A DNA stretch of 64,000 nt from Allomuricauda sp. (GTDB taxonomy: Bacteria > Bacteroidota > Bacteroidia > Flavobacteriales > Flavobacteriaceae). Below, piece after piece: positions 26,452 through 35,979 of this stretch. The translations under genes and the position numbers were made by a program. The notes beneath the pieces were generated by a model that had not been told where the DNA came from, searched no databases, and saw only the letters and a list, made by a program, of their open reading frames with translations. Position 1 is the first letter of the stretch; each line of letters starts with the position of its first letter. The stretch lies in assembly GCF_002699205.1 (NCBI RefSeq), contig NZ_PABT01000020.1, positions 29,010 through 93,009 of the forward strand, in the 5' to 3' direction.

Positions 26452-27716
26452 GACGCCAAATCAGGTGTCGCGAAAGACTTTTCAAAATAGGTAAAGTAAA
26501 TCCCACCAAAAATGGTGATCAAAAAATATAGGGCCACGATAAAACTTCCCATTGAAAGGTAACTATCCATTCCAAACCAGTCATTCGTAAAATAAATTAG
26601 GGTCAATCCCCCTATTCCACGAACCACTTCAATCCAAACTGCATACTTTTTACCATCCATTAAAGTGGTGTACCCGTATATTCCGATAAAAATAAAAGCT
26701 CCGAACAACAACAAGCCATCAAAGCCGATTTCTGAGTAATTCGAGAACATAAACAGCATCAAAAAAGTGGTCACACTCAACTGAAAGAGCGAATAAGCTT
26801 TAAGTGAAGTAGAAGCTTCGGGCTGATACTTCCTGAAATTATACACATTCTCAATGATGGTGACGGGATATTTCTCGACCACGTCTTTTGGCCGCCAACC
26901 TGTGGGCATGAACCATATCCGTACCTTGTCCCAATAATTTTTGGTTCTCCATGCATCTTGCACCAATCGCCATAAATGTTGAAAATTGATGATGATGGGA
27001 TTCCACGTGTTTGCAGGTTTAAGCACACCGTATTGTGGCGGAACCTCATCCAATTCCTCCTGAAACGTGCCGAACATTCTGTCCCAAACGCAAAAAATCT
27101 GTCCAAGGTTCTTATCAATATACTCAGGATTAATGGCATGGTGGACCCGATGCTGCGAAGGGGTTACGATCACATATTCCAAAATCCCCATTTTACCGAT
27201 ATGTTGGGTATGGTACCAAAATTGGGCAAATAGATGTATCGGCGCCAATATGGCTATAACTTTATTTGGCACCCCTAAAAGCGCTGCAGGAATCAATAAA
27301 AGTGCATAATACCCCAATAAATTCGATATAGGTTGACGCAGTGCACAGGCCAAGTTGAATTCTTCGCTACTGTGGTGGATCACATGCTGATTCCAGAAAA
27401 AATTAATCCGATGACTCAATCGGTGGTTCCAATAGCCGGCAAAATCCAAAGCAATAAACGCCACTACCCAAACAAGCCAAGTTGCCTTGATCTCAACCAA
27501 CGCCAAATGATCCAACAAAAATGGATAACTGACCAAAATAAGTACAAGTCCCAGAGAATCCTTCACCACGTTGGTCAACCCAGAGCTTAAACTGCTCACG
27601 GTATCCATTAAATTGTGCTTTTGGTCTTTTACAAAATGCCCGTAAAGTATTTCTATGAGCACCAGACCAATAAAAAAAGGTGTGGCATATAACAACGCCG
27701 TTGCATACGATTCCAT
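26448..27716 (-). CDS. Sterol desaturase / fatty acid hydroxylase family membrane enzyme
   Basis: A 422-aa integral membrane di-iron protein. The histidine clusters of the family are visible: HRLSH, then NQHVIHHSSE, then HHAINPEY. Several TM helices flank them, and a second hydrophobic block (about residues 310-410) may be an additional membrane domain. The reaction (hydroxylation or desaturation of a lipid) cannot be told. It converges with the ACBP gene (4-base overlap). It also lies 52 bases downstream of the nucleotidyltransferase gene, so it may be the tail of that minus-strand cluster. Confidence 0.85.
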   Translation of the reverse strand: MESYATALLYATPFFIGLVLIEILYGHFVKDQKHNLMDTVSSLSSGLTNVVKDSLGLVLILVSYPFLLDHLALVEIKATWLVWVVAFIALDFAGYWNHRLSHRINFFWNQHVIHHSSEEFNLACALRQPISNLLGYYALLLIPAALLGVPNKVIAILAPIHLFAQFWYHTQHIGKMGILEYVIVTPSQHRVHHAINPEYIDKNLGQIFCVWDRMFGTFQEELDEVPPQYGVLKPANTWNPIIINFQHLWRLVQDAWRTKNYWDKVRIWFMPTGWRPKDVVEKYPVTIIENVYNFRKYQPEASTSLKAYSLFQLSVTTFLMLFMFSNYSEIGFDGLLLFGAFIFIGIYGYTTLMDGKKYAVWIEVVRGIGGLTLIYFTNDWFGMDSYLSMGSFIVALYFLITIFGGIYFTYFEKSFATPDLAS

Positions 27717-27768
27717 TCCAATAATTTAAATTTTGTTCGATGCAAGAATGAGATTATGTGCCCTTAAG

Positions 27769-28599
27769 TTACTCTAAATTTTTAAATAACTGAATATCGT
27801 TGGCATCTGTTAAATCTGGAATATGTTCCGAACGGGGAATACAAAGTACACTTTTGAGATGTTCGCTTACCAAAATAGCCACCGCTTTGGGCAGTTCCTT
27901 TTCATCGCGTTCGGGGTCGATCGGGCAATTTTTCAAATAAGGATATATTGCCTCCCCCGAAAAACTAAAAATGTTCATGCTAACCCGGAGCTCACCGGAT
28001 TCATCCCTATACTTGGGAACATCCCTTAAATCGGGTTTTTCAATTATTTCCCGTAAAAAGCCTTCAGAAGAAATATTCATAACAGCAAACTTTGCTATGC
28101 GCTCCTCTGTATACTCAAATCCCGAGCTTCCGTAACTGATCAACGCATGGGGAGCGGTTCGTTCCCTTCGCAGATCTTTTAAAGCACCAACAGAATAGAG
28201 GTTGTCCCCGTTACAGACCGTGAATGTCGTCTGCTTCAATTCAGGATATTGATCTAAACATTGTTGCAGTGCATCCGCCGTACCCAATGGTTTTGATCTC
28301 CCCGCAGGGACATTTTGAACAGCCAGAAACACTTCAAGTCCAGAAGGAAGTCCCCCGTCCTTCAATTTTTGAAATGCTTGGTTTTCGGCACTGGTAATCA
28401 AATAAAGCCGGGTATAGCCCGCTTCTACCGCATTCTGGACCAAATAGTACAGAAACGGTTTGCCGTACTTTCCAACGGGAATCAAACTTTTATGGGGGAT
28501 ATTGTCCATGATGCCCTTATGGCCATCCTTGACTTTTAAACTTCTTTTCATTCGCGAAGACGCTCCGCCCACCATAATGATCAAACTCGTATTCTCCAT
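27769..28599 (-). CDS. Sugar nucleotidyltransferase-like protein
   Basis: A 276-aa protein with a GT-A-like nucleotidyltransferase fold. MVGGASSRM resembles the family G-GxxxRM loop, HKSLIPVGKYGKPFL provides the conserved Lys, and TVCNGDNLYS supplies the Asp/Asn of the metal site. PLGTADALQQC is another match to sugar-1-phosphate nucleotidyltransferases. The ATG at 28599 is chosen over a TTG at 28608. It begins 5 bases after the GHMP kinase stop. The pair looks like a sugar kinase plus its nucleotidyltransferase, making an NDP-sugar; the sugar and base are unknown. Confidence 0.75.
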   Translation of the reverse strand: MENTSLIIMVGGASSRMKRSLKVKDGHKGIMDNIPHKSLIPVGKYGKPFLYYLVQNAVEAGYTRLYLITSAENQAFQKLKDGGLPSGLEVFLAVQNVPAGRSKPLGTADALQQCLDQYPELKQTTFTVCNGDNLYSVGALKDLRRERTAPHALISYGSSGFEYTEERIAKFAVMNISSEGFLREIIEKPDLRDVPKYRDESGELRVSMNIFSFSGEAIYPYLKNCPIDPERDEKELPKAVAILVSEHLKSVLCIPRSEHIPDLTDANDIQLFKNLE

Positions 28600-28604
28600 T
28601 GCGA

Positions 28605-29657
28605 TCAACTTGTTAATTCAACGGCATAAACCGCCTTTGCCCCCTTGTTCAAAAAGGCTTTTCTCACCTCATTTTCGGTAGCATCACCTACCATGGCCAC
28701 CATACAACCACCACCTCCGGAACCAATGATTTTAGTTCCAATAGCACCGGCACCCCTGGCTGCGTCCATCATCTCTATCATTTCATCCGGGGTATTTTTG
28801 ATGAATTTTTGAAGAATGGTCTGATGTTGGTTCATTAAATCACCTAATTTGTGAAGATTCGGGGCTACCTTTAAAAGTTCATCCTTTGCTTCCAAGGTGA
28901 TGTGATAATTATAAATGGTGGAATACCAATATCCTTGAAACTGTACCGGAACAAGACCCACATATTTTTCATAATCCTCCAATCGCACTTGCTCCAATAC
29001 CAACTCGGGATGTTTTGCCTTGACGGCATCCACAGCTTTATTTGCATACACCCGGGCATTTTTCAAAACCTCCAAAGTTTTTTTGGGTACCCCCGACTCG
29101 GCCACCAAAAGTTTTCCCAACTTGGCGTTCAGACGACTACTTTCTCCGTTTTTGGTATCAATATAAATGAGCCCTTTTTGTGCGATGGTATATTGATCCA
29201 TCAATCCACCGGGCTGATCAAAGAACAAAACTTCGGCCTCATACGCCCATCGGCCTATCTGATAATCCGAGATGGTTTCGGACCTGCCTTGCGTGGCCAC
29301 CAAAAAACGAATCCAGGCTACCACCAAGGCTGAAGAACTTGACAATCCGGCATTGACGGGGATATTTCCAGAAATTTCTACATCATAACCTTGATCAAGT
29401 TGGAATCCCTGTTTCTTTACAACGGCCATAGCGGACCGAAAATAATCATCAGGTTGAACTTGCTCTAAGCCATCATCCAATGAGATGGACAATTCTTGTT
29501 GTAGGTCCAAAAGTCGCAGAACATATTTCTTATCTGAATTTTGGGTCGCTTTTAAGTTAATGTACCGATCAATGGTTCCTGCAATGACCGGAAGTCCCAA
29601 ATAGTCTTGGTGATCACCATAAAAACAGATTCGGGCCGGAACTTTTATCTCAATCAT
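28605..29657 (-). CDS. GHMP-family sugar kinase (galactokinase-like)
   Basis: A 350-aa GHMP kinase. The N-terminus resembles the galactokinase GxHxD signature: PARICFYGDHQDYLGLPV, with the Asp-His pair as substrate contacts. The phosphate loop is IPVNAGLSSSSAL, around residues 99-111. The C-terminal glycine motif is IGSGGGGCMVAM. The galactokinase-like FxGDHQDYxG start suggests a hexose or hexuronic acid substrate, producing a sugar-1-phosphate. It lies 13 bases after the GH109 gene and 5 before the nucleotidyltransferase. An assignment to a GalNAc or uronate kinase is speculation from this context. Confidence 0.8.
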   Translation of the reverse strand: MIEIKVPARICFYGDHQDYLGLPVIAGTIDRYINLKATQNSDKKYVLRLLDLQQELSISLDDGLEQVQPDDYFRSAMAVVKKQGFQLDQGYDVEISGNIPVNAGLSSSSALVVAWIRFLVATQGRSETISDYQIGRWAYEAEVLFFDQPGGLMDQYTIAQKGLIYIDTKNGESSRLNAKLGKLLVAESGVPKKTLEVLKNARVYANKAVDAVKAKHPELVLEQVRLEDYEKYVGLVPVQFQGYWYSTIYNYHITLEAKDELLKVAPNLHKLGDLMNQHQTILQKFIKNTPDEMIEMMDAARGAGAIGTKIIGSGGGGCMVAMVGDATENEVRKAFLNKGAKAVYAVELTS

Positions 29658-29670
29658 TGGCGTAGTCTAC

Positions 29671-31059
29671 TTAGCTTATAATTTGCAATGGGGCTGTTTC
29701 TTTCCAATTGCCCCTGGTAAAATCCGGGAAAGGTTGCGGTGATCCCCCACTGGCTACCGAACGCTCACTTAATGGAGAGACAGCACTCCATAGGCATCCT
29801 TCGTACACATTTTGGTCCAAGGGCAGCCCTTTTTGCAGGCATTCGACAATGCGGTACACCATAATCCCATCCATACCCCCATGTCCACTACCTTTGGCCG
29901 CTTCATTCAATCTCTTGTACAATGGGTGATCATATTTTTCATAAAGTTTTTCGAGTTGTTCTCCTTGCACCCAGGAATGATGATCTTTGGTGATTCCTTC
30001 CACGCCCCCTTCCAGGGCAACACGTGTCGGAAAACCAGCCAAAACCCCTTTGGTTCCTTGTACCAGGTTCAACCGGGAATAAGGTCTAGGACTGGTTTCA
30101 TCCCATTGAACCATAATGGTCTTCCCAAAAACTGTTTTTATAATGGATGTATTTAGATCTCCCCCTTTAAAATCGAGTTGGTTCCATTTATGGTCTGCTG
30201 GGTAATTTTTTTCTGCGTAAAGGTCACGCCCTCTTGCCGGAGTGGAGAAAGAGACCAAGCTGCCAAAGGTATCCTCCTGTCTGGCCAAACTCATGTATTG
30301 GGCAACAGGACCCAGGCCATGTGTCGGGTACAGGTTTCCGTTTCGATTGGCATAATGATGGGTTCTCCACGATCCCGTACCTCGCTCCTGTTCTTCCATT
30401 TGCCATCGCAATTCGTGAATATAGGCTGCTTCGCCGTGCAAGATCTCACCAATCATGCCTTCCCGACACATATTAAGGAACATCAACTCATCCCTGCTAT
30501 AGTTCACGTTTTCCAACATCATGCAGTGTTTTTGGGTGCGTTCGCTCGTATCCACAATATCCCACATATCTTGAATAGTGGTAGCGATGGGCACCTCTAC
30601 GAAAGCATGGGCTCCGTGTTCCATGGCACCAATGGCCATCGGGGCATGATTTGCCCAGTTGGTGGCTATAAAAACCACATCGGGGCGGACTTCGTTGAGC
30701 ATGGTCCTCCACTTTTCCTCATCACCCCAGTATTGAGCGATATTTTTGTGCCTGTTCGGGCCACTGGCTTCTTGCACCCATCGGGTCTTTTCCTTTACCA
30801 AATCCTCATAAAGGTCACATATAGCGACCACTTCGGTTCCTTCCAAAGCGGCAAAAAATTTGGCATGTGTTCCTCCCCTGGCCCCTACTCCTATGAATGC
30901 CGCTCGGACCCGGTCTAATTTAGGCGCTGCAAATCCGCCCATATAAATTGAAGAAAGTGGTCTTTCCGAATTGGCTTTTAAATAGCTTGGGGCAATGGTG
31001 ACCGCTGCTGCGGTCAATGAAGTTTTTTGGATAAAACTTCTTCTGTTGAGGTTTTTCAT
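29671..31059 (-). CDS. GH109-like / Gfo-Idh-MocA family protein with Tat signal
   Basis: A 462-aa NAD(P)-fold protein. The N-terminus has a twin-arginine signal (LNRRSFIQKTSLTAAAVT, residues 4-21), then a Rossmann GVGARGGTH loop. The segment QKHCMMLENVNYSRDELMF, then EILHGEAAYIHELR, YPTHGLGPVAQY and the C-terminal GHGGMDGIMVYR match the GH109 alpha-N-acetylgalactosaminidase subgroup, which uses bound NAD. The Tat signal fits export of a folded NAD-bound enzyme. Neighbours are a sugar kinase and a nucleotidyltransferase. A true dehydrogenase of the Gfo/Idh type remains possible. Confidence 0.78.
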   Translation of the reverse strand: MKNLNRRSFIQKTSLTAAAVTIAPSYLKANSERPLSSIYMGGFAAPKLDRVRAAFIGVGARGGTHAKFFAALEGTEVVAICDLYEDLVKEKTRWVQEASGPNRHKNIAQYWGDEEKWRTMLNEVRPDVVFIATNWANHAPMAIGAMEHGAHAFVEVPIATTIQDMWDIVDTSERTQKHCMMLENVNYSRDELMFLNMCREGMIGEILHGEAAYIHELRWQMEEQERGTGSWRTHHYANRNGNLYPTHGLGPVAQYMSLARQEDTFGSLVSFSTPARGRDLYAEKNYPADHKWNQLDFKGGDLNTSIIKTVFGKTIMVQWDETSPRPYSRLNLVQGTKGVLAGFPTRVALEGGVEGITKDHHSWVQGEQLEKLYEKYDHPLYKRLNEAAKGSGHGGMDGIMVYRIVECLQKGLPLDQNVYEGCLWSAVSPLSERSVASGGSPQPFPDFTRGNWKETAPLQIIS

Positions 31060-31110
31060 AGGTGATTAAAGCATTGGTTTATCTGTTCCAAAGTATAAAA
31101 AAAAGGAAAG

Positions 31111-31184
31111 GGGCTGTCCTAAAAGCTTGTTTTTGTCAACCTGAACCTGTTTAGGATGACGTTATACACTACTTTTTAGACAGC
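31111..31184 (-). terminator. Terminator-like inverted repeat containing a nested palindromic element
   Basis: Outer arms GGCTGTCCTAAAAG (31111-31124) and CTTTTTAGACAGCC (31171-31184) pair at 12 of 14 positions. Inside is an imperfect 12-bp palindrome: GTCAACCTGAAC, 2-nt loop, GTTTAGGATGAC (31134-31159). That palindrome resembles the first half of the element in trpF. A T-rich run follows the stem on the minus strand (31097-31103 as A on plus). It lies just after valS and probably ends that transcript. Confidence 0.6.
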
Positions 31185-31219
31185 CTCTCTCAATCTATCT
31201 GATGTATATAATACTTATA

Positions 31220-33844
31220 CTATTTCAAACTTGCCAAGCTTTTTTCCAAGGTCTCTATTTTCGCCTCGGCATCGGCAGCTTTTTTACGTTCCATGGCCAC
31301 AACTTGCTCCGGGGCATTGTTCACAAAACGTTCATTGCCCAGTTTCTTTTCCACAGATTTCAAAAAACCTTTGGTATAGTTGAGTTCTTCCGTGATCTTG
31401 GCAATTTCTGCCTCCACATCTATGGCCCCACTGATTGGAATAAAATATTCGTTGCTCTTCACCCTAAAAGTGAGGGCTCTATCCAAACTGGAATCAACAA
31501 CCTCCATTTTTGAGAGGTTTCCCAATTTTAATATGATGGCATCCATTTGTTTACCAATACCTTCGGTATTCAATACAAAAAGTTCCAAGGCATCTTTTTG
31601 GGGTATGTTTTTCTCCTTTCTAATGGTCCGTATCCCGGATATCACCTCAGAAGCAAATTCAAAATCAGCTATCAATACGGAATCCACTTCTTTTACTTCC
31701 GGCCATCGGGACACTATTAACGCATCCTCTGGGGAGCGTTCGGCGATATGTTGCCAAACTTCTTCCGTAAGGAAGGGCATAAACGGGTGAAGCAGTTTTA
31801 GGTTTTCTTCAAAAAGACCCAGTACTTCATTATATGTGGTTTTGTCAATTGGTTTCTGATACTCAGGTTTTACAATTTCCAACAACCATGAACAGAAATC
31901 GTCCCACACCAATTTATAGGTAGCCATTAGAGCATCGGAAATTCGGTATTTGGAAAAATGATCTTCAATTTCCACCAAAGTTTGGTTGAATTTCGCCCTG
32001 TACCACTCAATTCCTTTTTGTGCGGCCTCTGGCTGTGGAATATCGGCCACCTCCCATCCTTTCACCAATCGGAATGCGTTCCATATTTTATTGGCAAAAT
32101 TGGCTCCTTGTTGGCAAAGGGCTTCATCGAACAATAGATCGTTTCCTGCAGCAGAGCTCAACAAAAGTCCCACACGGACACCGTCGGCTCCAAAATTTTC
32201 TATCAATTTTAGGGCATCGGGCGAATTACCGAGAGATTTGGACATTTTTCTACGTTGCTTATCACGGACCAATCCCGTCAAGTACACATTTTCAAACGGT
32301 CTTTTTCCTCTAAATTCATACCCTGCCATGATCATACGGGCTACCCAAAAGAACAAAATATCGGGTCCTGTGACCAAATCACTGGTAGGGTAGTAATAAT
32401 TCACCTCTTCATTGTCCGGTTCCAATATACCCCCGAAAACACTGATGGGCCATAACCAAGATGAAAACCAGGTATCCAACACATCGGGGTCTTGACGTAG
32501 ATCGGAGGCTTGGATATTCGGATTTTTGGCTTTTGCCAGTTTCAATGCTTCTTCCAGAGATTCTGCAACTACATAATCCTCTTTGCCATCTCCATAATAA
32601 TAGGCCGGGATTTGTTGTCCCCACCACAATTGTCGGGAAATGTTCCAATCCCTGATGTTTTCCATCCAATGGCGATAGGTATTCTCAAACTTGGAAGGAT
32701 ATAGTTTTACATCCTTTGTTTTCAAAACGCCTTCAATAGCAGGTTTTGCCAAGTTTTCCATTTTCAGGAACCATTGATCTGAGAGTCTTGGTTCAATAAC
32801 TGCTTTTGTTCGTTCGGAGGTGCCCACTTTGTTGATATGCTGTTCTGTTTTCACCAAATAGCCCTTCTCCTCCAATTCCTTCGCGATTTCTTCACGGACC
32901 ACGAACCGATCTTTTCCTTCATAGTGGAGACCAAAAGAATTAAGGGTCGCATCTTCATTAAAAATATCAATCACTTCGAGATTGTGCTTATCCCCAAGGT
33001 TTTTATCGTTCTCATCGTGGGCCGGGGTCACTTTGAGACATCCTGTACCAAATTCAACGTCCACATATTCATCCTCTATAATAGGAATTACCCTTCCACA
33101 AATAGGTACAATGGCCTTCTTGCCCCTTAAATGGTGGTATCTTTCATCGTTTGGATTGATACAAATGGCGGTATCCCCCAAGATAGTCTCTGGTCGTGTT
33201 GTGGCGATGGTCACTTTTTCATCCGATCCTTCAATGGGATAGGACAAATAATACAATTTACCCTGACGCTCCTCATAGATTACCTCTTCATCGGAAAGTG
33301 TGGTTTTGGCTTCAGGGTCCCAATTCACCATTCGGTACCCTCTATAAATCAAACCTTTATTGTACAGATCCACAAAAACTTTGATTACCGAGGCTGACAT
33401 ATCGTCATCCATGGTGAACTTGGTACGTTCCCAGTCGCAGGAACAGCCCAGTTTTTTTAACTGCTGCAAAATGACCCCTCCATACTCGTTGGTCCAATCC
33501 CATGCATGTTTCAGGAATTCCTCGCGGGACAACTTTGACTTGTCGATACCGTCAGCCTTCAGCTTGGCTACAACTTTGGCCTCAGTGGCAATGGAGGCGT
33601 GATCCATTCCTGGTACCCAACAGGCATTTTTTCCCAAAAGCCTTGCCCTTCGGATAAGAACATCTTGAATGGTATTGTTGAGCATATGCCCCATATGAAG
33701 TACCCCGGTGACATTGGGTGGGGGTATTACTATGGTATATGGCTCCCTTTCATCTGGTTTAGAGCTAAAAAAATCATGCTCGGACCAGTAGGCATACCAG
33801 TGTTCTTCAACCCTTTTTGGGTCATATTTTGATGGAATCTCCAT
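31220..33844 (-). CDS. valS: Valyl-tRNA synthetase
   Basis: Charges tRNA-Val (874 aa). The HIGH motif is [14 protein letters not shown] near residue 45. The KMSKS loop is [12 protein letters not shown]. The connective editing domain lies between them, with [13 protein letters not shown]. The anticodon-binding domain and a C-terminal coiled-coil arm with alternating Glu/Lys (about 810-874) are typical of ValRS. The C-terminal arm sets it apart from IleRS. A Bacteroidetes -7 element lies about 108 bases upstream. Confidence 0.98.
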   Translation of the reverse strand: MEIPSKYDPKRVEEHWYAYWSEHDFFSSKPDEREPYTIVIPPPNVTGVLHMGHMLNNTIQDVLIRRARLLGKNACWVPGMDHASIATEAKVVAKLKADGIDKSKLSREEFLKHAWDWTNEYGGVILQQLKKLGCSCDWERTKFTMDDDMSASVIKVFVDLYNKGLIYRGYRMVNWDPEAKTTLSDEEVIYEERQGKLYYLSYPIEGSDEKVTIATTRPETILGDTAICINPNDERYHHLRGKKAIVPICGRVIPIIEDEYVDVEFGTGCLKVTPAHDENDKNLGDKHNLEVIDIFNEDATLNSFGLHYEGKDRFVVREEIAKELEEKGYLVKTEQHINKVGTSERTKAVIEPRLSDQWFLKMENLAKPAIEGVLKTKDVKLYPSKFENTYRHWMENIRDWNISRQLWWGQQIPAYYYGDGKEDYVVAESLEEALKLAKAKNPNIQASDLRQDPDVLDTWFSSWLWPISVFGGILEPDNEEVNYYYPTSDLVTGPDILFFWVARMIMAGYEFRGKRPFENVYLTGLVRDKQRRKMSKSLGNSPDALKLIENFGADGVRVGLLLSSAAGNDLLFDEALCQQGANFANKIWNAFRLVKGWEVADIPQPEAAQKGIEWYRAKFNQTLVEIEDHFSKYRISDALMATYKLVWDDFCSWLLEIVKPEYQKPIDKTTYNEVLGLFEENLKLLHPFMPFLTEEVWQHIAERSPEDALIVSRWPEVKEVDSVLIADFEFASEVISGIRTIRKEKNIPQKDALELFVLNTEGIGKQMDAIILKLGNLSKMEVVDSSLDRALTFRVKSNEYFIPISGAIDVEAEIAKITEELNYTKGFLKSVEKKLGNERFVNNAPEQVVAMERKKAADAEAKIETLEKSLASLK

Positions 33845-33951
33845 TTTTCGGTACAGTTTTTGTTTAATTGGACTGTGATTGGCTTTTTTGAAGGAACTAA
33901 ATGTTAATTTTTCACTATTCTTCGCATGAGAACCAATCTTGAAATACGAAA

Positions 33952-33959
33952 CAAAAATA
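33952..33959 (-). promoter_or_regulatory. -7 element (TATTTTTG) upstream of valS
   Basis: Exact TAnnTTTG match on the minus strand, 107 bases before the valS ATG. Leader of about 100 nt implied; no T-box is expected in this phylum and none was seen. Confidence 0.5.
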
Positions 33960-34039
33960 AGTAACGTTATTCTATAACAAAAGAATTTTGGATGCAGGTA
34001 TCAAAACATCTACATTTGAAATTCACCCAAAAACCAAAA

Positions 34040-34426
34040 ATGATGAAAAAAACTGTACTCATGTTGTTTGTAGGGCTTTTATCCTTAGGGGTATATGCTC
34101 AGGAAACTGCTAAAATCGAATTTAAGAGCGAGACCATTGATTACGGAGAAATTGATAAAGGTAGTGATGGTGTCCGTGTCTTTGAATTTACCAATACCGG
34201 TAATGCGCCCTTGGTGATCAGCAACGTTAGATCGACCTGCGGATGTACTATTCCCAAAAAGCCCGAAGAGCCCATTATGCCAGGCAAGACGGGTAAAATA
34301 GAAGTAAAGTACGACACGAACAGGGTCGGCCCGATACGCAAGGCCATTACGGTCACCTCCAACGCGGATACGCCCACCAAAGTTTTAAAAATCAAGGGGA
34401 CCGTAAAGAATCCAGGAGCTAAATAA
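34040..34426 (+). CDS. Secreted DUF1573-domain protein
   Basis: A 128-aa secreted protein with a signal peptide (KKTVLMLFVGLLSLGVYA, cleaved before QETA) and one DUF1573 domain. The domain has the conserved DYGEIDKGSDGVRVFEFTNTG, a VRSTCGCT motif with two Cys, and an Ig-like ending KVLKIKGTVKN. ATG at 34040 or 34043 is possible; the longer frame from 33992 lacks support. DUF1573 domains are abundant in Bacteroidetes and adopt an immunoglobulin-like fold; their role is unclear. Confidence 0.9.
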   Translation: MMKKTVLMLFVGLLSLGVYAQETAKIEFKSETIDYGEIDKGSDGVRVFEFTNTGNAPLVISNVRSTCGCTIPKKPEEPIMPGKTGKIEVKYDTNRVGPIRKAITVTSNADTPTKVLKIKGTVKNPGAK

Positions 34427-34450
34427 TAAGAAGAAGAAAATTATACTTTT

Positions 34451-34490
34451 AGGTCCCAACATCCACTTGGATTTTGGGACCTTTGTTTTT
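34451..34490 (+). terminator. Rho-independent terminator after DUF1573 gene
   Basis: Long stem AGGTCCCAA (34451-34459) / TTGGGACCT (34474-34482) with an inner ATCC/GGAT stem, ending in TTGTTTTT. Placed between convergent genes; the U-run favours the plus direction. Confidence 0.85.
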
Positions 34491-35832
34491 AATCGTCATC
34501 AAAGACCTTTTTGAGAACAAAAGAGAACAACAGATCTTGATCATACCTTTCGATAAGCAATTTGATGCGCTTTCCTTCTTTATCGTTGATCATTTTAAGG
34601 ATTTCCTGTAGCTTATATTGGTGAACCCTTTTTCCGTTAACGGCCAAAATAACATCTCCCTCGCGCAAACCTGCTTCTGCCGCGGGACTTCCTGCACGAA
34701 TAGCGGAAACCACTATTTCGGGCACCAAGCTTATCTTTGTTCTGTTCTCCATTAAAATTTTGACATTCCCGAATGAATTTTCCCCCTCCCCTTTGATAAT
34801 TCCATTGACATCCGCAATACTTTCGGCAATGTAGCGAAGTCCGTTATGCTGTAGATCTATACCTGCCAGGTTATATTGAAAGGGTTCTTTGAAATTTCCG
34901 TTCTTTTTTAATGTAACCAGTCCCCTACCATAATCAAAGACCATATTGAATCGTTTGAGTACCTCTCCTCCCAAACTGCCGTTCCGATCTCCCAAGTTGT
35001 CCAAACCCTGTAAGGATTCACGATCGGGAAAGGCCACCTTGGCTTCTTCCAATTCGTAATCACCGATTCGCACCCCATCAATTTTACTACGCTTACCAAA
35101 AATATCCCCATTAAGACCCCGTCCCAAATGGTCGTCATAATTTTTTTCAGGGATTTCCAGTCCTTTCTCCGGTTCGGGGAATAGCCATAGTGCATCGCTA
35201 CTACCCGTATCCACAAGTAATTTAACAGGTATGTTGGTAGTGTCTTTCATTAGAACAGTACCCTCAATATAGGCCTTTCTTCTTTCTATAAACAAGGGAA
35301 TTGTTTGTCTATTCCCTTTATTTTTATAAGTATAAAGTTCTGGGTTATGAAGTTTTAATCTTTTTGAACCATAATTTATCTCAACAATAAAATCCCTAAA
35401 AAGATCGTACCCCATAATTCCATGAACAGGAATTCCAAGGGATGTTGAAAAGTTGATACCCCTGTCCATAACCACATAAAGATCCTGTGAATCGTTTTTT
35501 GCTTTTCCGAATTTGAAGACATTTCCTTTGGAACTCAGTGCCTTCATGGGCTCACCATCTCCCAGACCTCTAATCGTTACCTCGGAAACATTGTTGATAG
35601 GTACGGAATCGGATTCGGAAAGATTGAAAAGGATTGGCTTGCTCACTCCGGAATCCAAAATAAAGGTAAGCTCCGCACCATTGATCTCTACCGGTATTAT
35701 GATAAGGTTATTGATAAGTTCAAACTTGATTTTTTGATGTTTTTCACCTTCGGGCAACTTAAATCCTTGCGCCATCATAAAAAACGGCACAAAGAACAAA
35801 ACCGCAAAAAAAGCAATATTTTTCCTTAACAT
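34489..35832 (-). CDS. Secreted retropepsin-like aspartic protease with PDZ domain
   Basis: A 447-aa exported protein. The signal peptide ends near MMAQG. Two retropepsin-like halves are visible in one chain: ILDSGVSKP near residue 58 and LVDTGSSDALW near residue 210. Each carries the D-S/T-G catalytic triad type. A C-terminal PDZ domain (about 370-445, with AGSPAAEAGLREGDVILAVNG) completes it. Such pepsin-like PDZ proteins are frequent in Flavobacteriia; substrate and localisation (periplasm or outer membrane) are not known. The -7 element at 35867 may drive it. Confidence 0.82.
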   Translation of the reverse strand: MLRKNIAFFAVLFFVPFFMMAQGFKLPEGEKHQKIKFELINNLIIIPVEINGAELTFILDSGVSKPILFNLSESDSVPINNVSEVTIRGLGDGEPMKALSSKGNVFKFGKAKNDSQDLYVVMDRGINFSTSLGIPVHGIMGYDLFRDFIVEINYGSKRLKLHNPELYTYKNKGNRQTIPLFIERRKAYIEGTVLMKDTTNIPVKLLVDTGSSDALWLFPEPEKGLEIPEKNYDDHLGRGLNGDIFGKRSKIDGVRIGDYELEEAKVAFPDRESLQGLDNLGDRNGSLGGEVLKRFNMVFDYGRGLVTLKKNGNFKEPFQYNLAGIDLQHNGLRYIAESIADVNGIIKGEGENSFGNVKILMENRTKISLVPEIVVSAIRAGSPAAEAGLREGDVILAVNGKRVHQYKLQEILKMINDKEGKRIKLLIERYDQDLLFSFVLKKVFDDD

Positions 35833-35866
35833 CTTTAATATCAGATTGTCATACTTACTAAATATA

Positions 35867-35874
35867 CAAATTTA
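35867..35874 (-). promoter_or_regulatory. -7 element (TAAATTTG) upstream of retropepsin-PDZ gene
   Basis: Exact TAnnTTTG match on the minus strand, 34 bases before the ATG. Confidence 0.55.
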
Positions 35875-35979
35875 GGTTCAAAGTTCACCTTTATTTAACA
35901 TTTCAATAATCGAGCAATTAATCTTTAAAGTTGTTGTTTTCAATAATTGGTTTTCTCATTTTTGTCAAAATTTTAGCTC

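Noticed and set aside
30178..30918. 246-codon plus-strand frame opposite the GH109-like gene
   Set aside because: Antisense shadow; no family pattern.
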